From Hymenobacter profundi (GTDB lineage: Bacteria > Bacteroidota > Bacteroidia > Cytophagales > Hymenobacteraceae): DNA of 34,946 nucleotides. The position numbers and the translations under genes are program-made. Below are positions 23,739 to 31,901 of this stretch, one piece after another. The stretch's first letter is position 1. The number at the start of each line of letters is the position of its first letter. The DNA is taken from the NCBI RefSeq assembly GCF_019334315.1, contig NZ_JAHWGL010000048.1:1-34946 (forward strand), written 5' to 3'. The notes beneath the pieces are model-generated. The model ran no database searches. It worked only from the letters and a program-made list of their open reading frames with translations, and was not told the DNA's origin.

Positions 23739-25259
23739 ATGAGTAATAAAGATAAAATCCGGCCGACCATTTTTGTCATCTTCGGGGGGACCGGCGATTT
23801 GAACGCCCGCAAGCTGGCACCGGCACTGTATAATTTGTTTCTGGATGGGTGGCTTCCTGCGCAGTTCGCTATCCTGAGCACGGGCCGCACCAAGCTAACA
23901 GACGAAGCCTACCGTGACAGGGTGAAGGAAGACATCAACAAGTTTTCGCGTCGTGGCAAGGCAGGGCTGGAGAAGTGGGAGGAGTTTGCGCAGCACCTGA
24001 CCTACCAGGTATCCGACCTGAACGATGCGGCTACCTACACGCAATTTGGCGAGCGGGTGGCCGAGCACGAAGCCGAGTGGAACACTACGGCGCAGGTGAT
24101 TTACTATCTGGCCGTATCGCCCAACTTCTTCCCCATCATCGCCCGCAACCTCTCGGAAGCCAAACTGGCCGAGGACCCCGACCGCGTGCGCATTGTGATT
24201 GAGAAGCCCTTCGGGCACGATCTGGAAACGGCTAAGGAGTTGAACGACCTGCTGGCTGGTATTTTTCAGGAGCGTCAGATCTACCGCATCGACCACTACC
24301 TGGGTAAGGAAACGGTGCAGAATATCATGGCCTTCCGCTTTGCCAATGCTATTCTGGAGCCGCTTTGGAACCGCAACTACATTGAGCACGTGCAGATTTC
24401 CGTGACCGAGCAACTGGGCATGGGCGAGCGGGGCGACTACTATGACGGCTCGGGCGCCCTGCGCGATATGATCCAAAACCACCTGTTGCAGCTACTGTGC
24501 CTAGTGGCCATGGAGCCGCCCGTGAGCTTTGAGGCCGACGAAGTGCGCAACCGTAAGGTAGATGTACTGCGCGCTATGCGCCGCTTTGGACCGGAAGAAG
24601 TGCGTTCGGCCGCTGTGCGCGGGCAGTATGCCAAGGGGTGGGTAGAAGGCAAAGAAGTGCCTGGCTACCGCGAAGAAAACAAGGTAGACCCCGACTCGAA
24701 CACCGAAACCTTTGCCGCTATCAAGTTCTTCGTGGATAACTGGCGCTGGCAAGGCGTACCGTTCTACCTGCGCACGGGCAAGCGTTTGCATCGCTCGGCA
24801 TCCATCATTACCATTCAGTTTAAAGACGTGCCCCACCTGATCTTCCCAACCGAATCGGCGGAGGCGTGGCACCAAAACCGGCTGGTTATCAGTATTCAGC
24901 CCGAAATGAGCATTCGCTTGCAAGTGCAGGCCAAGCGCCCCGGCTTGGATATGGTGCTGAATCGGGTAGACATGGTGTTCGACTACCAAGGTACTTATAC
25001 CAACGATACGCCCGAGGCCTACGAAACCCTGCTGCTGGACACGATGCTCGGCGACCAAACGCTGTTTATGCGCGGCGACCAAGTAGAAGCTGCATGGGAC
25101 CTTATTATGCCGATTCTCAATGCCTGGGAAAACAAAAAGAGCATGAACTTCCCTAACTATTCTGCCGACTCGTGGGGACCGGAAATTGCCGAGGCGCTCA
25201 TTGCCCGCGACGGTTACCACTGGTTTACGCTACCCCTTCACGATAAAAAAGAGTGCTAA
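23739..25259 (+). CDS. zwf: glucose-6-phosphate 1-dehydrogenase
   Basis: First step of the oxidative pentose phosphate pathway: glucose 6-phosphate to 6-phosphogluconolactone with NADP+ reduction. 506 residues from the ATG. Visible are the coenzyme motif [11 protein letters not shown] (16-26), EKPFGHD (155-161) and the active-site RIDHYLGK (183-190). A GTG 11 codons upstream is possible; the ATG was preferred because [10 protein letters not shown] leads straight into the first beta strand. It begins 36 nt after the gnd stop, and its own stop overlaps the pgl ATG by one base. Confidence 0.98.
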   Translation: MSNKDKIRPTIFVIFGGTGDLNARKLAPALYNLFLDGWLPAQFAILSTGRTKLTDEAYRDRVKEDINKFSRRGKAGLEKWEEFAQHLTYQVSDLNDAATYTQFGERVAEHEAEWNTTAQVIYYLAVSPNFFPIIARNLSEAKLAEDPDRVRIVIEKPFGHDLETAKELNDLLAGIFQERQIYRIDHYLGKETVQNIMAFRFANAILEPLWNRNYIEHVQISVTEQLGMGERGDYYDGSGALRDMIQNHLLQLLCLVAMEPPVSFEADEVRNRKVDVLRAMRRFGPEEVRSAAVRGQYAKGWVEGKEVPGYREENKVDPDSNTETFAAIKFFVDNWRWQGVPFYLRTGKRLHRSASIITIQFKDVPHLIFPTESAEAWHQNRLVISIQPEMSIRLQVQAKRPGLDMVLNRVDMVFDYQGTYTNDTPEAYETLLLDTMLGDQTLFMRGDQVEAAWDLIMPILNAWENKKSMNFPNYSADSWGPEIAEALIARDGYHWFTLPLHDKKEC

Positions 25260-25987
25260 TGGCTATTCGCGTTTTTAAATCGTCGGAGGAAGCATCGCGG
25301 GCGCTGGCAGAGTATTTTGTGGCGACGGGCAACGAGGCCATTGCGGCGCGTGGTCGGTTTGCAGTGGCGCTGTCGGGCGGGTCGTCGCCCAAAAAGTTGT
25401 TTGAGCTACTGGCCGCCGACTACCGCGACCAGTTAGCTTGGGATAAGGTGGATTTCTTTTGGGGTGATGAGCGCTACGTGCCGCACACCGACCCCAACAG
25501 CAATTACCTGATGGCCAAAAAAGCCCTACTCGACCCGTTGGATATCCAGCCGGCGCAAATCTTTGCCGTCGATACCAGCCTGAGCCCTTCGGAAGCGGCG
25601 GCCGCCTACACGCGCACGATGCAGCGCTATTTCGATAGCGAAAATTCCCTACCCCTCGATCTGGACTTGCTAGGGCTAGGCGACAACGCCCACACGGCTT
25701 CGCTGTTTCCGCACACCTCCGTGCTCACCGACGAAAGCGTGAGCGTGCAGGCGCTTTATATCGAAGAAGTGCAGGCCAACCGCGTTACCATGACGGCCCC
25801 GCTGTTGAATCAGGCCCGCGCCACCGTGTTTTTGGTGTACGGTGAGGGCAAGGCCGAAGCCGTGCGGCAGATCTTGGAAGAGGAGCGTGATATCCAGCGC
25901 TACCCCGCCCAACTGATCCAGCCCGAAAATGGTAACGTCACGTGGTTTCTGGACGAAGCTGCCGCCAGCAAGCTGACACAGAAGTAA
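25259..25987 (+). CDS. pgl: 6-phosphogluconolactonase
   Basis: Second step of the oxidative pentose phosphate pathway, hydrolysing the lactone made by Zwf. 242 residues, DevB/SOL type. Visible are SGGSSPKKLF (39-48), WGDERYVP (68-75) and GLGDNAHTASLFPHT (139-153); many homologues read DGH where this one has NAH. The ATG shares its A with the zwf TAA (TAATG), so the genes are coupled. A 46-bp-arm hairpin starts 15 nt after the stop and may be the operon end, since no other terminator is seen. Confidence 0.96.
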   Translation: MAIRVFKSSEEASRALAEYFVATGNEAIAARGRFAVALSGGSSPKKLFELLAADYRDQLAWDKVDFFWGDERYVPHTDPNSNYLMAKKALLDPLDIQPAQIFAVDTSLSPSEAAAAYTRTMQRYFDSENSLPLDLDLLGLGDNAHTASLFPHTSVLTDESVSVQALYIEEVQANRVTMTAPLLNQARATVFLVYGEGKAEAVRQILEEERDIQRYPAQLIQPENGNVTWFLDEAAASKLTQK

Positions 25988-26001
25988 CTTTTTACTTATA
26001 T

Positions 26002-26124
26002 AGAACGTCATGCCTCATCTGGCGTCTGGTTGCCGAAGCACCTCGCGTGCTGATGTTGGATACTATCTTCCGTCAGCGCGCGAGGTGCTTCGGCAACCAG
26101 ACGCCAGATGAGGCATGACGTTCT
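26002..26124. repeat. family B perfect 46-bp inverted repeat
   Basis: The arms 26002-26047 and 26079-26124 are exactly complementary over 46 bp, with a 31-nt loop. The core GTCATGCCTCATCTGG...GAAGCACCTCGCG differs from family A. It follows pgl directly. Confidence 0.97.
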
Positions 26125-26168
26125 GACGTTATTTATATTCACAATTTCACCTTTACAACTTCATTCTT

Positions 26169-28142
26169 ATGCGTATCGCCGGTGCAGCGCTTAACCAAAT
26201 TCCTTTTGCGTGGCAGCATAACCTGCGCACCATTCGCACGGCCATTGAGCAGGCCCAGGAGTCGGGGGTAGAGTTGCTGTGTTTGCCCGAGCTATGCCTG
26301 ACCGGCTACAATTGCGAAGATTTGTTTCTGAGCGATTGGCTGTGCGAAGCAGCACTGGAATATTTGCAGCAAATCCTGCCCTGGACTGAAGGCATTCTGG
26401 TGTGTGTGGGCCTACCTGTGCGGCTGGAAGGACGCACCTACAACACCAGTTGCGTGCTGCGCGATGGTGAGATTTTGGGCTTTGCGGCTAAGCAGTTTCT
26501 GGCCAACGACGGCGTACACTACGAAACGCGCTTTTTCTACCCCTGGCCGGCTGGCGAAACCACAACCGTGCGCTGGCAGGGCCACGAATGGCCGCTCGGC
26601 GACCTAACCTTCGAGCACAAAGGCGTACGCTTCGGCTTCGAGATTTGCGAAGATGCCTGGCGCCCCGACAACGTGCGCCCCGCGTCCCGGTTGCAGGGTA
26701 GGGTAGACCTGATTGTGAATCCCTCGGCCAGCCATTTTGCCATGAGCAAAACGGACTTGCGTTATAAGCTGGTGCTCAACGCTTCGCGCAATTTTCATTG
26801 TACCTACCTCTACGCCAACCTGCTCGGCAACGAAGCCGGCCGCATCATCTACGACGGCGAGATTCTGGTGGCCCGCGAAGGACATTTGCTGACACGCAAT
26901 CAGTTGCTGAGCTTCAAGGAAGTGGATGTGGAATGCGTGGACGTGGATTTTGCCACGCCCCTGGAGCCGGCCGCCGAAATTCAGCCGCTCCCTACCCCCG
27001 ATGAATATCTGGAATTGAACCAAGCCCTGAGCTTGGCCTTATTCGACTACATGCGCAAGGCCCGCACCCGCGGCTTCGTGCTGAGCCTATCGGGCGGGGC
27101 CGACTCGTGCATGTGCGCGGTGTCGGTGGCGGAAATGGTGCGGCTGGGCACGGCTGAGCTGGGCACGGCCGAGTTTATGCGCCGTACGGGCTGCTTCACG
27201 GCCGAGGATATTGTGGCCATTACCGGCCAGACGGAGGCGCCTACCGCGCAGGAGCACCGCGCTGCCGCCGACGGAACACCGCAGGAAGCGCCTTCGGATA
27301 ACCTACCTAAAGCCAGTACCGAAGTAACCTCCGACGAGCAGCGCCAGACCAACCGCCGCATCACTGGCCGCCTGCTCACGTGCGCCTACCAGGGCACCGT
27401 CAATTCCTCCGACGACACCCTGAATTCGGCGCAGGAATTGGCCGAGGAGCTGGGTGCAGTGTTCTACAACTGGAACATCGACGACGAAGTAACGGGCTAC
27501 GTCAGCAAAATAGCCGGTGCATTGGACCGCCCTCTTACCTGGCAAAACGACGACCTGGCTCTGCAAAACATTCAGGCGCGGGTGCGGGCGCCCGGCATCT
27601 GGTTGCTGGCCAACGTGCTCAACGCCTTGCTTATCACTACCTCCAATCGTTCTGAAGCCTCTGTAGGCTATTGCACCATGGACGGCGACACGGCTGGCAG
27701 CATTTCGCCCATTGCCGGTGTGGACAAGGCTTTTGTAAAGCAATGGCTACGCTGGGCCGAAGTGGAGCGCCACTATCCCGCTCTACGCCACGTGAATGCC
27801 CTGCAACCCACTGCCGAGCTTCGCCCGCTAGAAGAAAAGCAAACCGACGAGCGCGACCTGATGCCCTACGTGTTGCTCAACCGCATCGAGCGCCTGGCTT
27901 TCTACAACCGCCTCAGTCCGGCCCAGGTGCTCGCTACCCTACTCGAAGAAGACCCCACCGCCGACCGCGAACAATTGAAAGTCTACGTGAAGCGTTTCTT
28001 CTCCTTGTGGAGCCGCAACCAGTGGAAGCGCGAGCGGTACGCCCCCGCCTTCCACCTCGACGACTACAACGTGGACCCCCGCTCTTGGCTGCGCTTCCCC
28101 ATTCTCAGCGGTGGCTATACCGAGGAACTAAACGCGCTGTAG
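26169..28142 (+). CDS. nadE: glutamine-dependent NAD+ synthetase
   Basis: 657 residues. The N-terminal nitrilase-fold glutaminase (1 to about 265) supplies ammonia through a Glu-Lys-Cys triad: E41 in LPELCLTGY, K108 in AAKQFLAN, C160 in FEICEDAW. The C-terminal synthetase amidates deamido-NAD+ with ATP, using SLSGGADS (306-313), TTSNRSEASVGYCT (490-503) and GDTAGSISPIAGVDK (506-520). Between the P-loop and LLTCAYQGTVNSSDD (402-416) lies a polar stretch of roughly 60 extra residues (about 340-398) compared with ordinary synthetase domains. It stands alone between two inverted repeats; no TAnnTTTG box was found upstream. Confidence 0.97.
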   Translation: MRIAGAALNQIPFAWQHNLRTIRTAIEQAQESGVELLCLPELCLTGYNCEDLFLSDWLCEAALEYLQQILPWTEGILVCVGLPVRLEGRTYNTSCVLRDGEILGFAAKQFLANDGVHYETRFFYPWPAGETTTVRWQGHEWPLGDLTFEHKGVRFGFEICEDAWRPDNVRPASRLQGRVDLIVNPSASHFAMSKTDLRYKLVLNASRNFHCTYLYANLLGNEAGRIIYDGEILVAREGHLLTRNQLLSFKEVDVECVDVDFATPLEPAAEIQPLPTPDEYLELNQALSLALFDYMRKARTRGFVLSLSGGADSCMCAVSVAEMVRLGTAELGTAEFMRRTGCFTAEDIVAITGQTEAPTAQEHRAAADGTPQEAPSDNLPKASTEVTSDEQRQTNRRITGRLLTCAYQGTVNSSDDTLNSAQELAEELGAVFYNWNIDDEVTGYVSKIAGALDRPLTWQNDDLALQNIQARVRAPGIWLLANVLNALLITTSNRSEASVGYCTMDGDTAGSISPIAGVDKAFVKQWLRWAEVERHYPALRHVNALQPTAELRPLEEKQTDERDLMPYVLLNRIERLAFYNRLSPAQVLATLLEEDPTADREQLKVYVKRFFSLWSRNQWKRERYAPAFHLDDYNVDPRSWLRFPILSGGYTEELNAL

Positions 28143-28217
28143 CTATCCGGGCAGCAGGGCTCGTTTCTCAATGGGCATGGTATGATTCGCTGATGAAGCT
28201 GTTTATGAAGTCGTCAA

Positions 28218-28259
28218 ACCGTCATGCTGCGCGTGCTTCGACAGGCTCAGCATGACGGT
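28218..28259. repeat. short family B hairpin in the nadE-sigma spacer
   Basis: ACCGTCATGCTG pairs perfectly with CAGCATGACGGT around an 18-nt loop. In the rest of the 306-nt spacer (28143-28448), the only structure I see is GTGAAA/TTTCAC at 28295-28317, which may be an operator or chance. No gene is visible there. Confidence 0.8.
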
Positions 28260-28448
28260 CGAATTGGTTCGGAATGACCTGCTAATTAGCTTATGTGAAA
28301 ATATAGTTCTGTTTCACAAGTAGTTGTGTTTTATTTGAAGGAGCTGAGCAAGTTTTCTACAATGAGGGGGCCTAATCTGATGTAACCCTGCTACCCATGG
28401 CTATGGCCGGAATAGGTAGGGCGCTATTTCCTCTTTTCTGCCTCCCGG

Positions 28449-29081
28449 ATGTACACTCTTCCGCTGCCTGGTTTTCAACAAATACCTGCTGCCCCGCAAC
28501 CTGCTTCGGTTTGCGCGGAGGCCGAGTTGATAGCCCACTTGCAGCAGGGTAGCGAAGCGGCATTTCGCACGTTGGTGGAGCGGTATCAGCACCGCATCTA
28601 TCGCACGGTGCTGGCGCTGCTTCGCTCGCCGGAAGAGGCCGAAGACGTGGCGCAGGAGGTTTTCGTGGAAGTCTACCAAACGATTGGCCGGTTCCGGGGC
28701 GAAGCGGCCCTGACCACTTGGCTCTATCGACTGGCTACCTCGCGGGCTCTCAAGCAGCAGCGCCGCGCCCGTGCCCGCAAGCGTTTCGCCTACCTAACCA
28801 GCCTGCTGGGCTTCGACAACCGCGTGCTCTACGAACCAGCCGACAACGACCACCCCCAGGCCCAGTTAGAAGGCCGGCAACAGGTAGAGCTTCTGCGGGC
28901 GCACATCGCCCGGCTGCCCGACCAGCAGCAAGTGGCTTTCACCTTGCGCCACGAGCAAGAGCTGAGTTACGAGGAAATAGCCGCGGTGCTTAGTACCACC
29001 GTGTCCGCCGTAGAGTCGTTATTATTTCGCGCCCGCAAAACGCTTCGTCATCATCTGCAACCCACCCAACGCCATGTCTGA
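28449..29081 (+). CDS. RNA polymerase ECF-type sigma factor
   Basis: 210 residues. Region 2 spans about 39-106 (FRTLVERYQHRIYRTVLALL; PEEAEDVAQEVFVEVY; TTWLYRLATSRALKQQRR) and region 4 about 146-202 (LPDQQQVAFTLRHEQELSYE; IAAVLSTTVSAVESLLFRAR). It is only distantly similar to the sigma factor at 14135. The next gene overlaps its last 8 bases and encodes a one-helix membrane protein in the place of an anti-sigma factor. This suggests an envelope-signal response, by analogy with other ECF pairs. Confidence 0.95.
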   Translation: MYTLPLPGFQQIPAAPQPASVCAEAELIAHLQQGSEAAFRTLVERYQHRIYRTVLALLRSPEEAEDVAQEVFVEVYQTIGRFRGEAALTTWLYRLATSRALKQQRRARARKRFAYLTSLLGFDNRVLYEPADNDHPQAQLEGRQQVELLRAHIARLPDQQQVAFTLRHEQELSYEEIAAVLSTTVSAVESLLFRARKTLRHHLQPTQRHV

Positions 29082-29373
29082 TTCAACTAATCGCACGGAG
29101 GCCGATGAAGAATGGGAAACCCTGCTGCACCAGTGGCGAGCTGAAGTAGCTGTTCCGCCTCGCCCGTATTTTTACGGCCGGGTGCACACTCGGCTAGTGA
29201 ATGCCGCAGCGAAGCGCCCGCCTTTGCGGACTTGGCGGCACTGGCCCGCCTACGCTGTTATGCTGGGCATTCTGCTGCTGCTTAGCGGCGATGATGCGGG
29301 TCTGCACGCCGTAAGCGGCGGAGCACAACAAGAAAACGCCGATCAACCTGAGGCAAGTTTCAGCGGTGAGTAG
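29074..29373 (+). CDS. small single-pass membrane protein, putative anti-sigma factor
   Basis: 99 residues. An acidic soluble N-terminal part (1-57) contains LLHQWRAEVAVPPRPYFYGR (17-36), a pattern I associate with N-terminal domains of Bacteroidota anti-sigma proteins. One hydrophobic helix follows (about 58-72, WPAYAVMLGILLLL) and then a short polar tail. There is no HxxxCxxC zinc anti-sigma motif. The gene overlaps the sigma gene by 8 nt, so expression is coupled. Anti-sigma function is inferred from position and topology only. Confidence 0.65.
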   Translation: MSDSTNRTEADEEWETLLHQWRAEVAVPPRPYFYGRVHTRLVNAAAKRPPLRTWRHWPAYAVMLGILLLLSGDDAGLHAVSGGAQQENADQPEASFSGE

Positions 29374-29422
29374 CCGCGCTGACCACGGCGCCTTAGCTGC
29401 CCGGCTACCAAATGGGAAGTGA

Positions 29423-29430
29423 CTACCTTT
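29423..29430 (+). promoter_or_regulatory. -7 box of the lgt promoter
   Basis: TACCTTTG, exact TAnnTTTG, 27 nt before the ATG at 29458. It overlaps the possible GTG start at 29419 and therefore decides the lgt start. No TTG is seen at the -33 distance. Confidence 0.55.
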
Positions 29431-29457
29431 GAATTTCTATCATCTTTTGCCTACCCT

Positions 29458-30366
29458 ATGCTTTCTTTTCTTGCTGCCATCACTTGGGATGTGTCGCCTC
29501 TCATTGCTGAGTTTGGCCCCTGGGACTTAGGTTTGTTCACGCTGGGGCCGCTGGCCTTGCGCTGGTACGGGCTGCTGTTTATGTCGGGCTTTGTGGTGGG
29601 CACGTTTGTGCTGGCGCACATCTATAAGTCGGAGAAAGTGTCGCCGATGTGGGTGGATGTCATCACGATTTACGTGCTGATTGGTACCATCGTGGGTGCC
29701 CGATTAGGTCACGTGCTGTTCTATCAGCCTGAGATACTGAAAGATCCGCTGGAGGTGTTTAAGATATGGCACGGCGGTTTGGCTAGCCACGGCGCTACCA
29801 TCGGCATCATTCTGGCCGTGTACCTGTTCAGCCGCAACAACAAGTTCGACATGCTCTGGACGCTCGACCGCATCGTGATTGTGGTGGCGTCGGGCGGGGC
29901 GCTCATTCGTTTGGGCAACCTGATGAATTCCGAGATTGTAGGCCGCGAAACCGACGTGCCTTGGGCCTTTATTTTCCTCCGCGACCGGGAGCACTTCGTG
30001 AATGGTATTGCCGTGCCGCGCCACCCTACCCAGATATACGAGTCGCTGTTCTGCGTGTTCTTGTTCTTCCTGCTCTACTTCATGTGGAACCGCACCAAGG
30101 AGCGCACCCCACGCGGGCAACTATTCGGGCTGTTTGTAGTGCTTCTGTTCACGTTCCGCTTTTTCGTAGAATTCCTGAAAGTAAGCCAGGTTGATTTCGA
30201 AAACAACCTACCCCTGGATATGGGCCAAATCCTGAGCATTCCCATGGTAGCCATTGGCTTCTGGGTGCTGCTACGCGCTGGCAAAGACCCCAAGAATCCC
30301 TACGGCTACGCCCCGCGCGATTTAGGTAGGGAAGCAGAAAACCCAAAGCTGGCGCAGGCAAAGTAA
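29458..30366 (+). CDS. lgt: prolipoprotein diacylglyceryl transferase
   Basis: Inner-membrane enzyme that attaches diacylglycerol to the lipobox cysteine of prelipoproteins. 302 residues with seven or so hydrophobic segments. Visible are IWHGGLASHGA (103-113), RLGNLMNSEIVG (151-162) with R151 and E159, HPTQIYE (189-195), and FRFFVEFLK (233-241) with R234 and E238. The ATG at 29458 was chosen over a GTG 13 codons upstream because a promoter box overlaps the earlier start. Its substrates would include the lipoprotein encoded at 30537-31445. Confidence 0.97.
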   Translation: MLSFLAAITWDVSPLIAEFGPWDLGLFTLGPLALRWYGLLFMSGFVVGTFVLAHIYKSEKVSPMWVDVITIYVLIGTIVGARLGHVLFYQPEILKDPLEVFKIWHGGLASHGATIGIILAVYLFSRNNKFDMLWTLDRIVIVVASGGALIRLGNLMNSEIVGRETDVPWAFIFLRDREHFVNGIAVPRHPTQIYESLFCVFLFFLLYFMWNRTKERTPRGQLFGLFVVLLFTFRFFVEFLKVSQVDFENNLPLDMGQILSIPMVAIGFWVLLRAGKDPKNPYGYAPRDLGREAENPKLAQAK

Positions 30367-30400
30367 ACGTGAGCCTGTGAAGTTGGGAAATGGCGAATAA

Positions 30401-30516
30401 AAACCGCCTGTCATCCTGAGTTGGCGAAGGACCTTCTCACGGTTGAACGATTGACGTAACAACGACTCGTTCAACCGTGAGAAGGTCCTTCGCCAACTCA
30501 GGATGACAGGCGGTTT
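30401..30516. repeat. family A long inverted repeat, copy 4
   Basis: The arms 30401-30450 and 30467-30516 are exactly complementary over 50 bp, with subtype core GAGTTGGCGAAGGACCTTCTC. The 16-nt loop contains CGTAACAACGA, as in copy 1. It lies between lgt and a convergent lipoprotein gene. Confidence 0.97.
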
Positions 30517-30536
30517 GTTTAGTAGTTGTGCCTCAA

Positions 30537-31445
30537 CTAAAACTCATACTTATACAAGTCACCTTGTTCGGTGCTGATATAGATGGTGTTGTCGTTGGTG
30601 AAGACGACGCCTTCCGTCTGCCCAGCGCCTTTCAGCGAAATCTGACGGGGCGTTGCTTTTAGCGCATCGGCCAAAGAGCTGCCTTCCAGTACAAACATTT
30701 CTTCTTTACCCATCAATACCAGGCGACGGCCATTGGGGCTTAGGTTGGCGTCCGTTACCTGGCCCGGAATGCTCAGCTTGGTAAGCAATTTTGCTTTGTG
30801 CGTGCCGGGCTGGTCAGGGAGGGTATACACCTTGCTGGTGCTGCTATTGGCGCGGTCCTTTGTAAAAAGGTAGAGCTGGTTCTGATGCCAAAGCGAGGCT
30901 TCCACATCGAAGTTACGGTCGCCTTTTTTGGGAGGGAATTCGGTTTGGTCGGCGTACGAAAAGTTGATTTTATCAACCTGATTAGGCGTTTTGGGACGAA
31001 AGCGAAGAATAGCTAAATCCTCACGATCGTTGCTATTGTTACCTGCGTCGGCTAGGTAGTAGTACCCCTGGTTATCGCGCGAAATGCTTTCCCAGTCGTG
31101 GTTGGTGGCACTGAGGCGCAACGTGCCGAGTAGCTTGCCTGTTTCGGACACTTTGTAGACAATGGGCGGATTACCGGCGTCGCTGAATGTGTAGAACGTG
31201 CCGGGCGTATCGGCCAAAGCCAAGCCAGAGCTTTCGCGAACTTCTTCCAGGTCGCCTACCTTGTTTAGCTCTACGTCCTCGCCCTTCGATTTCTTCCCCT
31301 TTTTGCCCTTCTTCCCTTTCTTTCCCTGATCTGCCTGCGTAGTACTAAAATCGGTGGTGGATTGCTCAGCGGGGGTGGAATTACAACTGTTCAACAACGT
31401 GCTAGCCAGTAAGGCTGTGGTCAAAAAAAAGGGCATAGTATTCAT
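30537..31445 (-). CDS. putative lipoprotein with predicted beta-propeller-like domain
   Basis: 302 residues. A lipoprotein signal peptide (1-20) ends in the lipobox LLNSC with C21. A Gln/Thr/Ser-rich linker and a lysine-glycine run (about 42-55, repeats of KKG) follow, then a domain (about 56-302) of repeated beta-strand units such as ESSGLAL, FYTFSDAGNPP, YYYLADAGNNSNDREDLAI, SPNGRRLVLMG and GQTEGVVFTNDNTIYIST, which looks like a propeller or phytase-like/SdiA-regulated fold. No catalytic site can be named. It is probably anchored to the outer or inner membrane after processing by Lgt. It is downstream of yidD on the same strand. Confidence 0.7.
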   Translation of the reverse strand: MNTMPFFLTTALLASTLLNSCNSTPAEQSTTDFSTTQADQGKKGKKGKKGKKSKGEDVELNKVGDLEEVRESSGLALADTPGTFYTFSDAGNPPIVYKVSETGKLLGTLRLSATNHDWESISRDNQGYYYLADAGNNSNDREDLAILRFRPKTPNQVDKINFSYADQTEFPPKKGDRNFDVEASLWHQNQLYLFTKDRANSSTSKVYTLPDQPGTHKAKLLTKLSIPGQVTDANLSPNGRRLVLMGKEEMFVLEGSSLADALKATPRQISLKGAGQTEGVVFTNDNTIYISTEQGDLYKYEF

Positions 31446-31464
31446 AAAGAGGGCAAAAGAAAAG

Positions 31465-31486
31465 GCCCCTACCCAAAGGTAGAGGC
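31465..31486 (-). terminator. yidD terminator hairpin enclosing a -7 box
   Basis: On the minus strand GCCTCTACC pairs with GGTAGGGGC (one wobble) around TTTG and is followed by CTTTTCTTTT. The same bases contain TACCTTTG (31481-31474), an exact -7 box 28 nt ahead of the lipoprotein ATG. The element may be a terminator, a promoter, or both. Confidence 0.6.
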
Positions 31487-31520
31487 GCGTGTATCAGGAG
31501 GTATACGCTCAATGCCGTCA

Positions 31521-31742
31521 TTAAGGTACAGGGTCGTAGCCGTGGCCGCCCCAGGGGTGGCAGCGCCCAATGCGGCGCAGCGCTAGCCAGCCGCCCCGCC
31601 ACGGGCCGTGCCGCTCGATGGCCTGCACGGCATAGGCCGAGCACGTGGGCTGGTAGCGGCAGGTAGGGGGCTTGAGGGGCGACAGCAGGTGGCGGTACAC
31701 CCACAACAGCGCCAGCAACAAATGGCGGAAAAGCAACTTCAT
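31521..31742 (-). CDS. yidD: membrane protein insertion efficiency factor
   Basis: 73 residues. An amphipathic N-terminal helix [19 protein letters not shown] is followed by the family core [20 protein letters not shown] (20-39) with two conserved cysteines, [20 protein letters not shown] (41-60) and [13 protein letters not shown]. YidD associates with the inner membrane and aids YidC-dependent insertion. In many genomes it lies between rnpA and yidC; here it does not. Confidence 0.95.
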   Translation of the reverse strand: MKLLFRHLLLALLWVYRHLLSPLKPPTCRYQPTCSAYAVQAIERHGPWRGGWLALRRIGRCHPWGGHGYDPVP

Positions 31743-31901
31743 GATAGCACAAAGAACGCGAAACAGCAGCAGCTAGTGCCCGCCACGTAGCAGGAGCCTT
31801 CCGTTTGGCGGGGTATTTGAATAAAACCAGGAAGATTCTTTGCTATAGAGTCTGTTAGTGAATTGTTTGTGTATTTATTCTAGTCTTCTGATTGGCTTTC
31901 T

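Noticed and set aside
28295..28317. GTGAAA/TTTCAC inverted repeat upstream of the second sigma factor as an operator
   Set aside because: A 6-bp stem in an AT-rich spacer is easily chance, and no matching second site was found.
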